Origin: Trichococcus shcherbakoviae
GTDB lineage: Bacteria > Bacillota > Bacilli > Lactobacillales > Aerococcaceae
Direction: 5' to 3'
Assembly (NCBI RefSeq): GCF_963666195.1
Contig: NZ_OY762653.1
Coordinates: 2,282,501 to 2,346,500, forward strand
Length of the DNA stretch: 64,000 bases
Below, in pieces: positions 43,969-53,209 of this stretch (position 1 is the stretch's first letter; every line of letters begins with the position of its first letter). The position numbers and the translations under genes are program-made. The notes beneath the pieces were generated by a model. The model searched no databases, had not been told where the DNA came from, and worked only from the letters and a program-made list of their open reading frames with translations.

Positions 43969-45359
43969 TTAAGCAAATTGAAAGTCTCGTAGTCCTAAAT
44001 TACGGGACTGGCGTTCGGTTGATTGGCAGAGCGTCTGTATGCATGTGTCGTGGTGCGCCATGAAGGTGGCGAACGTTGTGCTACTACATTTTGTGCGGTC
44101 CGTTTCGTTGCGTGTCGGTTGGCTATTTTTCAGGAGGAACGCACTGTAGTGATTCCGTTGGACAAGTTACCCGCCAACAAGGGTCGTACGTTCGTCACGC
44201 GCCTTTTTGATATACGTATCATTTGCGTGGTTATACTGGCTGGCACGAAATTTAAAGGTGTCCACCTCGTAAAGCGCACCTCCTTCTTGGGGTGCTTTTT
44301 GCTTCACGATGCCGACCAACATAGCCGGCGCGTGATAGCCAATGGACTTGCCATAGCGCCCTTTACGTTGGAATCGCGCATCCTTATTGACAATGGTCTG
44401 TTTGGCCCGCTTCATCAATGCGCGGAAATCCATGTCCTCCAAATAAACTTGATTACCCAGTGCCAGGATGGCATTGGAGGTTTTGTTGTGGGCTTCTTTT
44501 AAGGCCACCGCCCGACGGCGGTAGAGGTCCTTCAAGTGCAACACGATTTTCATGTAGTTCTTGCTCCGTACCCAGATCAACTTGACACCCCGCGTGACGG
44601 AGCCGTCGAGGTTAAAGTTGGCGGGGTTTGTTGCTTGGCGACTCCGGTCCAGTTTTCGTTGCAATAGATGAATCGCGCAGTCATAGAGCTTCCCTTCTGG
44701 AAACAATTCCTTCAAGAAGACGCCGTCATCACCTGCCACCGCAGAGGTACCAATATCGATGCCCACTTCCGCATTCGGAGCGGGTTTTCGGCGGGGCTTA
44801 CCTGTATTATTGTTGCGTTTCACCGTCGGGATGCCTTCCAATACCAGTTGCAGGAAGTATTGATTGCCGCCCTTGAATGCCTTTGAAGCGCATGCCCGTA
44901 GCGTTCGACTTGCCTTCCAACGATTCCAGCTGTCCGAACTTTTTGAAGCATACCTTTTTGCCTTTGACATACAGAAGGGAGGACGCATTTGTCCAGACCA
45001 CCGAAGCGATTTCCTGTGCTGTGAAGCTGTTGATATGCTTCTTGTACGCCTCTCGCATCCGTCCGATGTAAGCATGCAAAGCGTATTCCGTCATACCGAA
45101 GGTCTTTTGGATAGTTTGCAACTCCTTGTTGCACGCGGTCTCACGTTTCCTTTGCTTTGATAGCCAAGCGGCGTTCTTCTAGCACCTCTTGGTATCGACG
45201 GTTCTTATACAACTCTGTCAGCTGCATCCGCGCATGGTATAAGACTTTGTTATACAGTTTTTCAGCGATTTTGAAACGCTTATCCAGCACGGCTTGTTCA
45301 TTTTGATGTGTAACAAGTCCCAGCGCTACGACGAATGAAGCTGTTTTGCTTTTAGCCAT
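43969..45359 (-). pseudogene. tnpB: TnpB-like RNA-guided nuclease pseudogene
   Basis: The coding trace starts at 45359 (MAKSKTASFVVALGLVTHQN). It changes frame near 45145 to ETACNKELQTIQKTFGMTEY, again near 44885 into KAFKGGNQYFLQLVLEGIPT, and once more near 44175 to VQRNHYSAFLLKNS, ending at 43969. RuvC-like motifs are visible: Asp in VGIDIGTSAV and Glu in VYLEDMDF. The third catalytic position, normally Asp in VQRDLYSAF, is Asn here. With three frame changes and this substitution the nuclease cannot be active. No zinc-ribbon cysteines are seen, as in one IS605 subgroup. Confidence 0.8.
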
Positions 45360-45394
45360 ACGTGTTCCTTCTTTTTTGATGGATTCCTTCGCAT

Positions 45395-45800
45395 TTACCG
45401 GCGTGAGGTCTGTTGGCTTTGGATGTATTGCTGAATCATTTCAAGCTGTGCCCACCCGCTGTGGAATCGAAATAGCTATTCGACCCAAGCGTGGGTAGCT
45501 TTGTCGTCAGTTTCTTAAACTCCTGTCTCAGCACGCGGGAAGAAGTTTCCTTTATACGTTTGGCTGCTTTGTGAACCCCGAATTGTCGGTCTATATCCAA
45601 TACGAGGTGAACGTGGTCTGGCATGATTTCCATTTCCTGAATTTCGACGGACAGACCGGTGTACGTTTCTAGAACGAGCTCATTTAAGCGTGCCGCTACT
45701 GGTCCGACAAGGACCGTTCGCCGATACTTTGGACACCAGACAACATGGTAGGTACAAGAATAAGTGATGTTATCATTTGATTTATTTTTTTATTTTCCAT
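45395..45800 (-). pseudogene. tnpA: TnpA Y1 transposase pseudogene of the IS605-type element
   Basis: From an ATG at 45800 (MENKK), a slip in a poly-A run joins it to NDNITYSCTYHVVWCPKYRR. The frame is then open through MPDHVHLVLDIDRQFGVHKA (HxH metal site HVH) to GSNSYFDSTAGGHSLK and a stop. The expected C-terminal end with the catalytic tyrosine, AQLEMIQQYIQSQQTSRR, is present in another frame, ending at 45395. At least two indels separate the parts. It precedes tnpB by 35 bases. Confidence 0.8.
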
Positions 45801-46011
45801 TCATTAATTATACAGAATATGCCCACATAATACGACTGAGTACACGCCTCATGTACCCACGGCTAAAGAAAGGGGATATAAGAAGCTCTTTCGGTAAAGT
45901 CATTTCAAAAAAGACCATTCATAACCTGACTAGAGTGCGAATACTTTCTGTCGTTGGCGCTACTGTGTATAATGGAGCAGAGAGATTGTGTGATTACGAA
46001 AAAAAGGACTG

Positions 46012-46527
46012 ATGATCAGGATGAAAGCATATAAATATATCCAAACACCGCTCGGGAAGTACTTGTTGGCTGAAAACGGCAAGGGCATCACATTTCTGGA
46101 GCATGTTTCATCGGAATTGGATCCGCGCATCGAAAAGGAAATCGCAGCCGGGGAAATGGTGGAGGCGGACACGCCTTTGTTGCTGGAAGGTGAGCGTCAG
46201 CTGCAGGGATATTTCAGTGGTGAGCGTCAGGAGTTCGAGCTGCCTTTGGATGCAGCCGGTACGCCTTTCCAATTGAAAGTGTGGGAAGCTTTGCGCCAAA
46301 TCCCTTACGGCGAGACGCGCAGCTACAAGGAAATAGCTATCGCTATCGAAAATCCGAAAGGCGTCCGCGCAATCGGCATGGCAAACAACCGCAACCCGAT
46401 ATCGATCATCACCCCTTGCCACCGCGTCATCGGCACAAACGGGAAACTGGTGGGGTATGCCGGCGGTTTGCATTTGAAGGAATATTTGCTGAATCATGAG
46501 ACAAAGGTTGCAATCGAGAAAGGCTGA
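46012..46527 (+). CDS. ogt: methylated-DNA--[protein]-cysteine S-methyltransferase
   Basis: Removes alkyl groups from O6-alkylguanine in DNA by a suicide transfer to its own cysteine. The active-site motif PCHRVIG is near residue 138, preceded by the DNA-binding region FQLKVWEALRQIPYGETRSY and IGMANNRNPISIITPCHRVI. About 171 residues, normal for the family. An ATG at 46021 would shorten it by three residues; spacing from AAAGGA favours neither strongly. It is a single-gene unit bordered by the IS605 remnant on the left and a terminator on the right. Confidence 0.93.
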   Translation: MIRMKAYKYIQTPLGKYLLAENGKGITFLEHVSSELDPRIEKEIAAGEMVEADTPLLLEGERQLQGYFSGERQEFELPLDAAGTPFQLKVWEALRQIPYGETRSYKEIAIAIENPKGVRAIGMANNRNPISIITPCHRVIGTNGKLVGYAGGLHLKEYLLNHETKVAIEKG

Positions 46528-46565
46528 CTTTTTGAATTTTGTAACAATGAAGTATGCAAAAAGAA

Positions 46566-46613
46566 CGAAAGAAGCAACCCCAACACTTGAGGTTGCTTCT
46601 TTCGTTTTTTTTT
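46566..46613. terminator. bidirectional terminator between ogt and the amino-acid ABC genes
   Basis: Arms CGAAAGAAGCAACC and GGTTGCTTCTTTCG are followed by nine T on the plus strand and by TTCTTTTT on the other. Confidence 0.85.
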
Positions 46614-46626
46614 GCGGTTTTATTTG

Positions 46627-47307
46627 TCATTCCACATACATAGATAATTTCTTCTCGATGCGTGTCTGGAAGGCAGCGAAGACGCTGCAGACCGCCCAGT
46701 AGATGAGCGCGACCAGGATGTACATGGTCATGTAATCGAACTCGCGACCGCCGACGATCTTGGCGTTCTGGAACATTTCCGGAACGGTGATCATCGCCGC
46801 CAGAGACGAACCTTTGATCAGGTCCAGCAGCACGTTGCTCATCGGCGGAATGGCGATCCGTAGGGCTTGCGGCACGATGACTTTCCGCATGATGAACGAC
46901 CATTTAAGCCCCAGCGCATAAGCCGCTTCCCATTGTCCGTGATTGACGGAATTCAATGATGAACGGATGATTTCTGCGCTGTAGGCGGCCGAGCTCATGC
47001 TGAAGCCGATGATTGCCGCCGTTACGGCTGTGAATTGGATGCCGATGAACGGAAAGCCGAAGTAGAGCAGGAACAAAATGACCAAAGTAGGGGTTCCCCT
47101 CATGAAGGAGATGTAGAGCCGCGCCAGCCAGCGAAGTGGTTTCAACTTGGCCAGCTGCAGCATCGCAAGCACAAAGCCAAGCAGCGTGCCATTCAGCATG
47201 CTGGTCAACGCGATTCCAAGAGTATAGCCCATCCCTTTGAGGACGTACGGGAGGCTGTCGAGAGCCAACTCCGGATTGAAGATATACTGCCATTGGATGC
47301 CTGACAT
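46627..47307 (-). CDS. amino-acid ABC transporter permease (HisM-type)
   Basis: Inner membrane permease of 226 residues with five helices. The family marks are LYISFMRGTPTLVILFLLYF near residue 68 and the EAA loop WEAAYALGLKWSFIMRKVIV followed by PQALRIAIPPMSN. It lies 54 bases after the binding-protein gene in the same direction. No ATP-binding subunit is adjacent, so the pair must use one encoded elsewhere, or the locus has lost it. Polar amino acids (glutamine, glutamate, arginine, cystine) are the usual substrates. Confidence 0.9.
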   Translation of the reverse strand: MSGIQWQYIFNPELALDSLPYVLKGMGYTLGIALTSMLNGTLLGFVLAMLQLAKLKPLRWLARLYISFMRGTPTLVILFLLYFGFPFIGIQFTAVTAAIIGFSMSSAAYSAEIIRSSLNSVNHGQWEAAYALGLKWSFIMRKVIVPQALRIAIPPMSNVLLDLIKGSSLAAMITVPEMFQNAKIVGGREFDYMTMYILVALIYWAVCSVFAAFQTRIEKKLSMYVE

Positions 47308-47361
47308 GTCTTGCCCACCTTTCTGCTTTACAATTTTATTTTACATTTCCATTCTATAGGT

Positions 47362-48252
47362 CTAGTCTACATCGCTTACGTCGATCACTGGGAAATCATA
47401 TTCGATCTGGACAGTCACGTCCGCACCATCGTAGAATTGTTTCGACAATTCCGCCAAAGTTCCGTCAGCACGCATTTCATCCAAAGCTTCGTTGAATTTC
47501 TCGGTCAATTCGTCATTGCCTTTTTTGATGGAGAAATTAGTTTCGGATGGGTTGTAGAAAATGTCATGCACTTTAACAGGGATATCCGGCAAAGCGGCAG
47601 TCGCCAACTTTTGTGCATAGTAATCGTTCAGAATAACATCTGTCCGTCCGTTCGCTACGTCAGACAAGTACATATCGTTTGTCGCGTTGTCGTAGATTTT
47701 TTCTTCCGCGCCGAAATAACGGGCAACCTTCATGTAAGTTGTCGTTGCCGCACCGGCAGCGATTTTGCCTTTCAGGTCTTCCAGCGTTTCAATGCCGGAA
47801 TTATCGGATTCACGGACAACCATGGCACCGAATGAATATTTGTAAGGAGTTGTGTAATTGTATTTGTCGGCGTTTTCGCCATTGCGGTCGATCCCGAATG
47901 CTGCAACATCCACTGCGCCGCTGTTGACGGAAGTCAGCATGCCGTCAACGCCCATCTCCGTGAATGCCACTTCCACGCCGATGCGTTCTGCGACTTCACG
48001 GATAATTTCCACCTCGTAACCGGTCAGTTCGTCGGTTTCCTTGTCGTGATAAGAATTAGGGTAGAGCGTTCCGGAAGTGGCTACTTTCAAAACACCGGCT
48101 TCCTCGATCTTGTCCCATGCTGTTTCTGAATCAGTTAATACTGCTGTATCAATCGCGCTGCTGTCGACTGTTTCGCCGCTACCGCAAGCCGCCAAAGTCA
48201 AACCCAGTAATGCTGTCAAACCGCCAAATAAAACTCTCTTTTTCTTTACCAT
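47362..48252 (-). CDS. amino-acid ABC transporter binding lipoprotein
   Basis: Periplasmic-binding-fold lipoprotein of 296 residues. The lipobox LTLAACGSGE puts the anchor Cys at about 23. Typical segments are VLKVATSGTLYPNSYHDKET, LTGYEVEIIREVAERIGVEV, then VDVAAFGIDRNGENADKYN and LEDLKGKIAAGAATT. The start follows AGGAGAGG. It is first in a two-gene unit with the permease. Ligand not assignable; the tyrosine- and aspartate-rich pocket looks like the cystine/polar amino acid groups but this is loose. Confidence 0.88.
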   Translation of the reverse strand: MVKKKRVLFGGLTALLGLTLAACGSGETVDSSAIDTAVLTDSETAWDKIEEAGVLKVATSGTLYPNSYHDKETDELTGYEVEIIREVAERIGVEVAFTEMGVDGMLTSVNSGAVDVAAFGIDRNGENADKYNYTTPYKYSFGAMVVRESDNSGIETLEDLKGKIAAGAATTTYMKVARYFGAEEKIYDNATNDMYLSDVANGRTDVILNDYYAQKLATAALPDIPVKVHDIFYNPSETNFSIKKGNDELTEKFNEALDEMRADGTLAELSKQFYDGADVTVQIEYDFPVIDVSDVD

Positions 48253-48580
48253 CCGTGAAACCTCTCCTTTTTCCTCGAATAAGAACTAGACATAAGATAG
48301 CACGTATCCGGGCTGAAAGCAACCGTTTTATATGCGTTAATAATACAGTTTTATTTGCTGTTATAAACGAGTTTCATTAAAAAGATTGAACATAATTAGC
48401 ATATTTTCTCATAAAAGTCGTTTAGGCTGCTATAGATGTTTATACAGTTCGGAAAACAGTTTGTGAAATAGGGAACAGCTGTGGCAAGATGACACGAAAG
48501 TTACTGAAAACAAAAACATACAAAAGATGTCACAAAGAGCATATGGCATTACTCAAAGCGAAATCGAGAGCGGGGCAGAA

Positions 48581-48720
48581 TTGTCGAATGCTCGAGGAAC
48601 ATCCGATTATTTGACCCGGGCGCGGGACGAAATTGTCGAATGCTCAGTAACATTCGACAATTTGACCCCAGAACGAAGCGGAATTATCGAATATTCGAGG
48701 AACATTCGATAATTCCGCTC
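48581..48720. repeat. 51-52-bp-period hairpin array, TTGTCGAATG family
   Basis: TTGTCGAATG begins at 48581 and 48633 and TTATCGAATA at 48684 (steps of 52 and 51). The second copy pairs AATTGTCGAATG with CATTCGACAATT (12 bp). The third pairs GGAATTATCGAAT with ATTCGATAATTCC (13 bp), with G and C exchanged for A and T on opposite arms so pairing is kept. The stretch TTGACCC follows copies one and two. It lies in the 546-base gap upstream of the binding-protein gene. The part from 48253 to 48580 shows only a likely AT-rich promoter region. A terminator-like GACCCGGATCGG...CCGATCCGGGTC lies at 48737-48769. Confidence 0.8.
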
Positions 48721-48736
48721 CTCAAGTATGCAAAAG

Positions 48737-48769
48737 ACCCGGATCGGCATCAAATACCGATCCGGGTCT
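48737..48769 (-). terminator. hairpin downstream of the PII-like gene
   Basis: GACCCGGATCGG pairs with CCGATCCGGGTC, a perfect 12-bp stem 30 bases past the stop codon of the leftward PII-like gene; TTTTGC follows it on that strand. Confidence 0.65.
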
Positions 48770-48798
48770 TTCAGGTTGGACTATCAAGGACGGTACTC

Positions 48799-49464
48799 TT
48801 AACGAACTCCGCGTACATTCTCGGCATCGAAGCTGAACAGGAAGCCGTTACCCGGCACATCCAACTGCATCTGATCGACAATGGCGGTTTCCACTGCAAG
48901 AGCGACCTCGGAGGTGACCAAGTTCATAATGATGTCTTTGCCGTTGTCGAGTTCGATCCCGAACACTTTTCGGCATTTATCCGCAAAAGCGCCAGTCCCG
49001 TGGAAAAGGGTGCCGCCGCGTGCGCCAGCCGCAGCCGCTGCTTCAACGACATCGTCACCCAATCCGCCGGCAACGAGCGTAAAGAAGACTTCATGACCGG
49101 AAGTTGGATGGGGATCTTTTTCATCCATATGCAGGCGTTCGCCATGCGTACCCAGCAAGTGTGAAATCGGACTTGTGAAGAGGATGCCACGATTCGGCAA
49201 CTCGAAATGGAAAAGTGAGCTGATGTGTTCGACAGTAGGTTGCGTCTTATCGCGCGCGCAGACCATAAAGAGGATTTCTTTTTTTACTTCATAAAAACCG
49301 ATTGTGCGCAATAAAGCGCTGGAAACCGTTCCGGAACCATGCAGGATGGTCCCTCCGGTGATGCCGCATTTTTTCGCTTCTTCAAGCACGCGGCTGGCTT
49401 TGCCGATGTTGACGACGACAAAAATGACATCGTAGAATCTTTTGTTTTCAACTTGTTCGGTCAA
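48799..49464 (-). CDS. double PII-like regulatory protein paired with DUF1538
   Basis: Soluble protein of 221 residues made of two related halves, each like a PII (GlnB) signalling domain: residues about 8-105 (DVIFVVVNIGKASRVLEEAK; GGTILHGSGT) and about 120-215 (EVFFTLVAGGLGDDVVEAAA; GGTLFHGTGA). The T-loop regions are short and no uridylylation tyrosine is evident. The start is TTG at 49464, immediately after the stop of the upstream membrane gene, with GGAGGG inside that gene's end, so translation is coupled. By analogy with PII proteins it would gate the partner membrane protein in response to a nucleotide or ion. Confidence 0.8.
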   Translation of the reverse strand: MTEQVENKRFYDVIFVVVNIGKASRVLEEAKKCGITGGTILHGSGTVSSALLRTIGFYEVKKEILFMVCARDKTQPTVEHISSLFHFELPNRGILFTSPISHLLGTHGERLHMDEKDPHPTSGHEVFFTLVAGGLGDDVVEAAAAAGARGGTLFHGTGAFADKCRKVFGIELDNGKDIIMNLVTSEVALAVETAIVDQMQLDVPGNGFLFSFDAENVRGVR

Positions 49465-50952
49465 TTAGAGACCCTCCTTTATACTGTTGCGCTGATAAAT
49501 GGCGCCCAACAATTGCAACGAAATGATCGGCATCATCGCCACCATCGCAATCATCCCGAAGCCTTCCAAGAGCACGTTGGCATCCGGCGTGATTTCCGCA
49601 ACACCCTGAATGAATGCCAGAATGAAAGTCGCCGTCATCGGGCCTGAAGCCACGCCGCCCGCATCAAAGGCAATCCCGACGAACAGCTTCGGAACTTTAT
49701 AGGAGAGGGCAAGGATGATCAGATAACCGGGGACGAGATAGTGCCACAGTTGCAACCATGGTACGAGCACGCGCACGACCGACAACAAGACGGCCAGGCC
49801 GACGCCTATGGATAGGAAGCCCAGCACGATACCGCGCTTTACATACCCTGTTGTAACATCTTCAATTTGATGCGTCAATACATATACCGCAGGTTCCGCC
49901 AAAATGACCAATACCCCCAGCACAAAACCGACGATCAGGACCGGAATGGAGCTGTCCATTCCGGCAATCAGCATGCCGAGTTTGCGGCCGACTTCCATGA
50001 AGCCGGCATTCACGCCAGTCAGGAAAAGGACCAAACCGACGAACAGATAAGCCATCCCCAAGAAAATACGGCGGAAAGCACGTTTGGAGAGTTTCTCATC
50101 AGCGAAGAAGACATGGTTGAGCACGAAAATGATCAGAATCGGTGAAACGGCCAACAGGATTTCGCCCGCTATTTTCGGCAGCTCGTACAGGAATGGCGCA
50201 AGCCAATTGGCGGCGACTGCTTCGTGTCCGGGTATCGATCCCGAGAGCGGTTCGTCGGAACGGACGAACAATCCCAAAATCAATACGGCCAGAATGGCGC
50301 CAGACGAGGCTATTCCAACCAGACCGAAGCTGTCTGCCTCTGCTGATTGCGTCTGTCGATTCAGGGATGCGACGCCGACCGCCAACGCCAGCATGAAAGG
50401 CACTGTCAAAGCGCCGGTCGTCGATCCCGAAGCATCAAAAGCGATGGCGAACAGGTCGTTGGTGCTGAAGTAAGCTAAGCCAAAGATGGCCAGGTAGAGG
50501 ATAGTGAAGGCCTTATTCAGCGGGTAACGGTAAACAATCCGGAAAAGACCGATTGTCAGCATAACGGCGATGCCAACGGAAACGACGATCAAAAGCAGGT
50601 TTTTCGGATACATGCCGTTTGTGACCTCGGAAACCTGCGTCGCTAAAATATGCAGATCCGGCTCCGCTATCGAAATGAAGAAGCCGAGCACAAGCCCCAT
50701 TCCGAGCACGTATTTCATACTGTTGCTGCGGGCCAAGCCTCGCCCTAGAAATTTCCCGATTGGCGTTATGCCGAGATCCACGCCGAAAAGAAAGATGGAT
50801 AAGCCGATGATGATCAAAAACGCCCCGAACAGGAAACGCTGCAGATCAATGGTTTCGAGCGGAGTCAAGGTGAAATGGAGCAGCACAACAAGCGCTGTGA
50901 TCGGCAGCACGGACTGCAGGACTTCCCTTAATTTTTCTGTAAATATACTCAT
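49465..50952 (-). CDS. DUF1538 membrane protein with internal duplication
   Basis: A membrane protein of 495 residues in two repeated halves. Compare FLFGVDLGITPIGKFLGRGL with FLTGVNAGFMEVGRKLGMLI, and AFDASGSTTGALTVPFMLAL with AFDAGGVASGPMTATFILAF. About 12 membrane segments in all. DUF1538 proteins are uncharacterised and often lie with PII-like genes, as here; a gated transporter or channel is likely. The ATG at 50952 follows GAAGGGA; the frame upstream has no ribosome site. Confidence 0.85.
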   Translation of the reverse strand: MSIFTEKLREVLQSVLPITALVVLLHFTLTPLETIDLQRFLFGAFLIIIGLSIFLFGVDLGITPIGKFLGRGLARSNSMKYVLGMGLVLGFFISIAEPDLHILATQVSEVTNGMYPKNLLLIVVSVGIAVMLTIGLFRIVYRYPLNKAFTILYLAIFGLAYFSTNDLFAIAFDASGSTTGALTVPFMLALAVGVASLNRQTQSAEADSFGLVGIASSGAILAVLILGLFVRSDEPLSGSIPGHEAVAANWLAPFLYELPKIAGEILLAVSPILIIFVLNHVFFADEKLSKRAFRRIFLGMAYLFVGLVLFLTGVNAGFMEVGRKLGMLIAGMDSSIPVLIVGFVLGVLVILAEPAVYVLTHQIEDVTTGYVKRGIVLGFLSIGVGLAVLLSVVRVLVPWLQLWHYLVPGYLIILALSYKVPKLFVGIAFDAGGVASGPMTATFILAFIQGVAEITPDANVLLEGFGMIAMVAMMPIISLQLLGAIYQRNSIKEGL

Positions 50953-51216
50953 AGATTCAGTCCCTTCGTAGTGATGTTGTAATGTTGAAGAGTAATATTC
51001 ATATATTAAACATAACATGCTAATTAATTAATAGGAAGCAAAAAGCACCTATTTGAACCGTATCGGACAACATCCTTATGGTTTCAGGAAAATTACCCAG
51101 CTCCGATAATCGCTTCCGACGGTCACAAGAACCAACCGTTTTATTTTGACTGAAGCGCTCCAAAGCATTAGAATAGAGGAAACAATAGGGTTTCTTGAAG
51201 ATAGAGGATGATAAAT

Positions 51217-52098
51217 ATGAACATAAAAAACAAAAGCCTGCTGAAGACTGCCGTTTTGGCGGGCACAGCGGCCTATCTGCATCTCCAAAACACCTGGATC
51301 CAGAAGACCGAGTACACCATTCCGGTAAAGAATCTGGCGCCTGAAAACGAAGGGCTGAAGATAGTCCAGCTTTCCGATATCCATTTGCCGAAAGAAAAAG
51401 TCGATCTGAACAAGCTGATTGACATGACCAAAGCAGCGGATCCGGACTTTATCTTTCTTACTGGTGATCAGATTCAAGGGGATGGTACTTTTGATCCTTC
51501 AGTCGCGGAAAAACTGTTCCGGAAACTGACGGCGATTGCACCGACCTATGCCATAACAGGTAATCATGACCGCCATTCTCCGATGTTCACTATCGTGTTG
51601 GATTTGTACAAGCAGACAGGCATCCGTTTTCTGGACGATGAAGCAATCAGCGTCCTTGCAAAGGGTCGCAAGCCTATCGTGATCATGGGACTGAGCGACA
51701 AAAGCTCGGCCATTCAGAAAATCGCGAAGGACTTTCTGAAAAAGATCAGGCTGAGAAAAGATTGGCAAGGCCAAACATGTCTTTTGTTGGCGCACCGACC
51801 TGAACATTTTCTGAAGTACCATATCGATCCGGAGAAATCAGCTGATATCACCTTTGCTGGCCATGCTCATGGCGGCCAGATCCGCATCCCGAGATTGGGT
51901 GGGCTGTATGCTCCTGGACAAGGGCGGATGCCACGGCATACCGAAGGCGTTTATCTGTTGCCCACGGATCCGGAAAAGAAACTGGTCGTCAGCCGGGGCA
52001 TCGGTGGGTCATCATTCCCGTTCCGCATCAACAACCGACCGGAAATGGTCATTGTGACCTTAACGAACGGCTCCACTTCAGAATCTTTGGAAATATGA
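51217..52098 (+). CDS. metallophosphoesterase (YkuE/YaeI-like)
   Basis: Calcineurin-like phosphoesterase of 293 residues. Metal-binding motifs appear in the right order: IVQLSDIHLPKE near residue 48 (DxH), LTGDQIQGDG near 85 (GDQ), TGNHDRH near 115 (GNHD), LLLAHRPEHF near 190 and TFAGHAHGGQIRIP near 215. A short hydrophobic N-terminus (LLKTAVLAGTAAYL) may anchor or export it. Family members act on UDP-diacylglucosamine, UDP-sugar lipids or phosphodiesters; the substrate here is unknown. The ATG at 51217 is 9 bases after GAGG. Confidence 0.88.
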   Translation: MNIKNKSLLKTAVLAGTAAYLHLQNTWIQKTEYTIPVKNLAPENEGLKIVQLSDIHLPKEKVDLNKLIDMTKAADPDFIFLTGDQIQGDGTFDPSVAEKLFRKLTAIAPTYAITGNHDRHSPMFTIVLDLYKQTGIRFLDDEAISVLAKGRKPIVIMGLSDKSSAIQKIAKDFLKKIRLRKDWQGQTCLLLAHRPEHFLKYHIDPEKSADITFAGHAHGGQIRIPRLGGLYAPGQGRMPRHTEGVYLLPTDPEKKLVVSRGIGGSSFPFRINNRPEMVIVTLTNGSTSESLEI

Positions 52099-52115
52099 CC
52101 GTTTGGATTGGTTCG

Positions 52116-52151
52116 GGGAGGAAAGGAAAGTGTTTTTCCTCCGTTTTGTTT
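52116..52151 (+). terminator. terminator after the phosphoesterase
   Basis: GGAGGAAA and TTTTCCTCC pair around a 9-base loop, followed by GTTTTGTTTTG. Confidence 0.7.
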
Positions 52152-52232
52152 TGTAAGCGCATTAATAATTTTTGTGTTTCTGAGGAAATTGCGTTACACT
52201 TAAGGTAATAAGTAGAAGGAGTGTGGGTTATC

Positions 52233-53111
52233 ATGGTGAAGAGCTTAATGGACAGAATGCCTTTGAATGATGGTTTTACAATCCCCGGAATCGGATACGG
52301 AACTTGGAACGTGAGCAATGATGAAGCTGAAGAGATGGTCTTCATGGCCATCATGCGTGGGTATCGCCTGATTGATACAGGCAGCATGTACGGAAACGAA
52401 GTCGGCGTAGGCCGCGGTATCCATAAAGCCATCAACGCAGGCATTTCCAGAGATGATATTTTTGTCGTGACCAAACTCGGTAAAGACGACATGGGCTTCG
52501 AAAAAGCAACAGACGCTATCCGTGCAAGCTACGACCGGCTCGGACTAAAGTACATTGATCTGTTCCTGATCCACTTCCCGAGCTCTGATGAAGGTGTAAC
52601 TGCAGCCACTTGGAAAGCCTTGGAGGAAGCCAAGGATTCCGGAATCGTCCGCAGCATCGGCGTCTCCAACTTCATGCGTGGGGATCTGAAAGAACTATTG
52701 GAGAACTCCCGCATCAAACCAGTCGTGAACCAATTGGAAATCAATCCATTCAACCTCATGGAGGAAGTGGATGACTTCGGCTACGACAATAACATTATGA
52801 CGATGGCCTACAGCCCATTGGCTAAGGGAAGAGCTTTGGAAGACGGCAAAGTTATGAAAATAGCTGAAAAATATAATAAAACACCGGCACAGATCATACT
52901 GAGATGGGCCGTACAACGCGACCTCATTCCGATTCCGAAAACAAAGGATGCCGACCGAATGAAGGAAAATCTTGATCTGTTCGATTTTAGTTTGACGGAT
53001 GAGGAATTAGAAAGAATCACCCGCATCAAGAAAGACAGCAACTTCGTGAAGGGGCACCAAGACCACAATCTCGGTAAGAGAATCGGGGTCGACATCCGTA
53101 ACAGTAAGTGA
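52233..53111 (+). CDS. aldo/keto reductase
   Basis: NADPH-dependent carbonyl reductase of 292 residues with the AKR catalytic set: Asp in LIDTGSMYGNEVGVGRGI (Asp and Tyr), Lys in DIFVVTKLGKDD and His in IDLFLIHFPSS. The cofactor loop IPIPKTKDADRMKENL near residue 240 is typical. It falls with the 2,5-diketo-gluconate reductase-like group, which reduce many aldehydes including methylglyoxal. The ATG at 52233 follows AAGGAG; frame upstream not supported. Confidence 0.92.
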   Translation: MVKSLMDRMPLNDGFTIPGIGYGTWNVSNDEAEEMVFMAIMRGYRLIDTGSMYGNEVGVGRGIHKAINAGISRDDIFVVTKLGKDDMGFEKATDAIRASYDRLGLKYIDLFLIHFPSSDEGVTAATWKALEEAKDSGIVRSIGVSNFMRGDLKELLENSRIKPVVNQLEINPFNLMEEVDDFGYDNNIMTMAYSPLAKGRALEDGKVMKIAEKYNKTPAQIILRWAVQRDLIPIPKTKDADRMKENLDLFDFSLTDEELERITRIKKDSNFVKGHQDHNLGKRIGVDIRNSK

Positions 53112-53124
53112 TGCCAATCAAATC

Positions 53125-53156
53125 AAAGCTGGGGGCTTCCGAGTCTCCAGCTTTTC
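53125..53156 (+). terminator. terminator after the aldo/keto reductase
   Basis: AAAGCTGG and CCAGCTTT pair around a 14-base loop, followed by TTCTT. Confidence 0.65.
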
Positions 53157-53209
53157 TTATGGGGGAAAGGGGTTATGGTTGAAAAATATGCAGAGCAAGG
53201 GTGGAATAA

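Larger units (their letters stand above)
43870..45870 (-). mobile_element. decayed IS200/IS605-family element (tnpA plus tnpB)
   Basis: Read leftward it has the IS605 order: a left-end hairpin near 45825-45865 (GGTACATGAGGCGTGTACTC), a Y1 transposase, a TnpB and a right-end region near 43870-43950 with GCATTCAACGC...GCCACTGGGCGC. Such elements end in subterminal hairpins rather than inverted repeats, so exact ends are estimates. Both genes are broken by frame changes, so the element is not autonomous. A TnpB guide (omega) RNA would be expected over the last 100-200 bases of tnpB and the right end. Confidence 0.75.

Noticed and set aside
43801-43992. Small open frame of 63 codons after the TetR gene
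   Set aside because: It runs through the TetR terminator and the right end of the IS605-type element and has no ribosome site.
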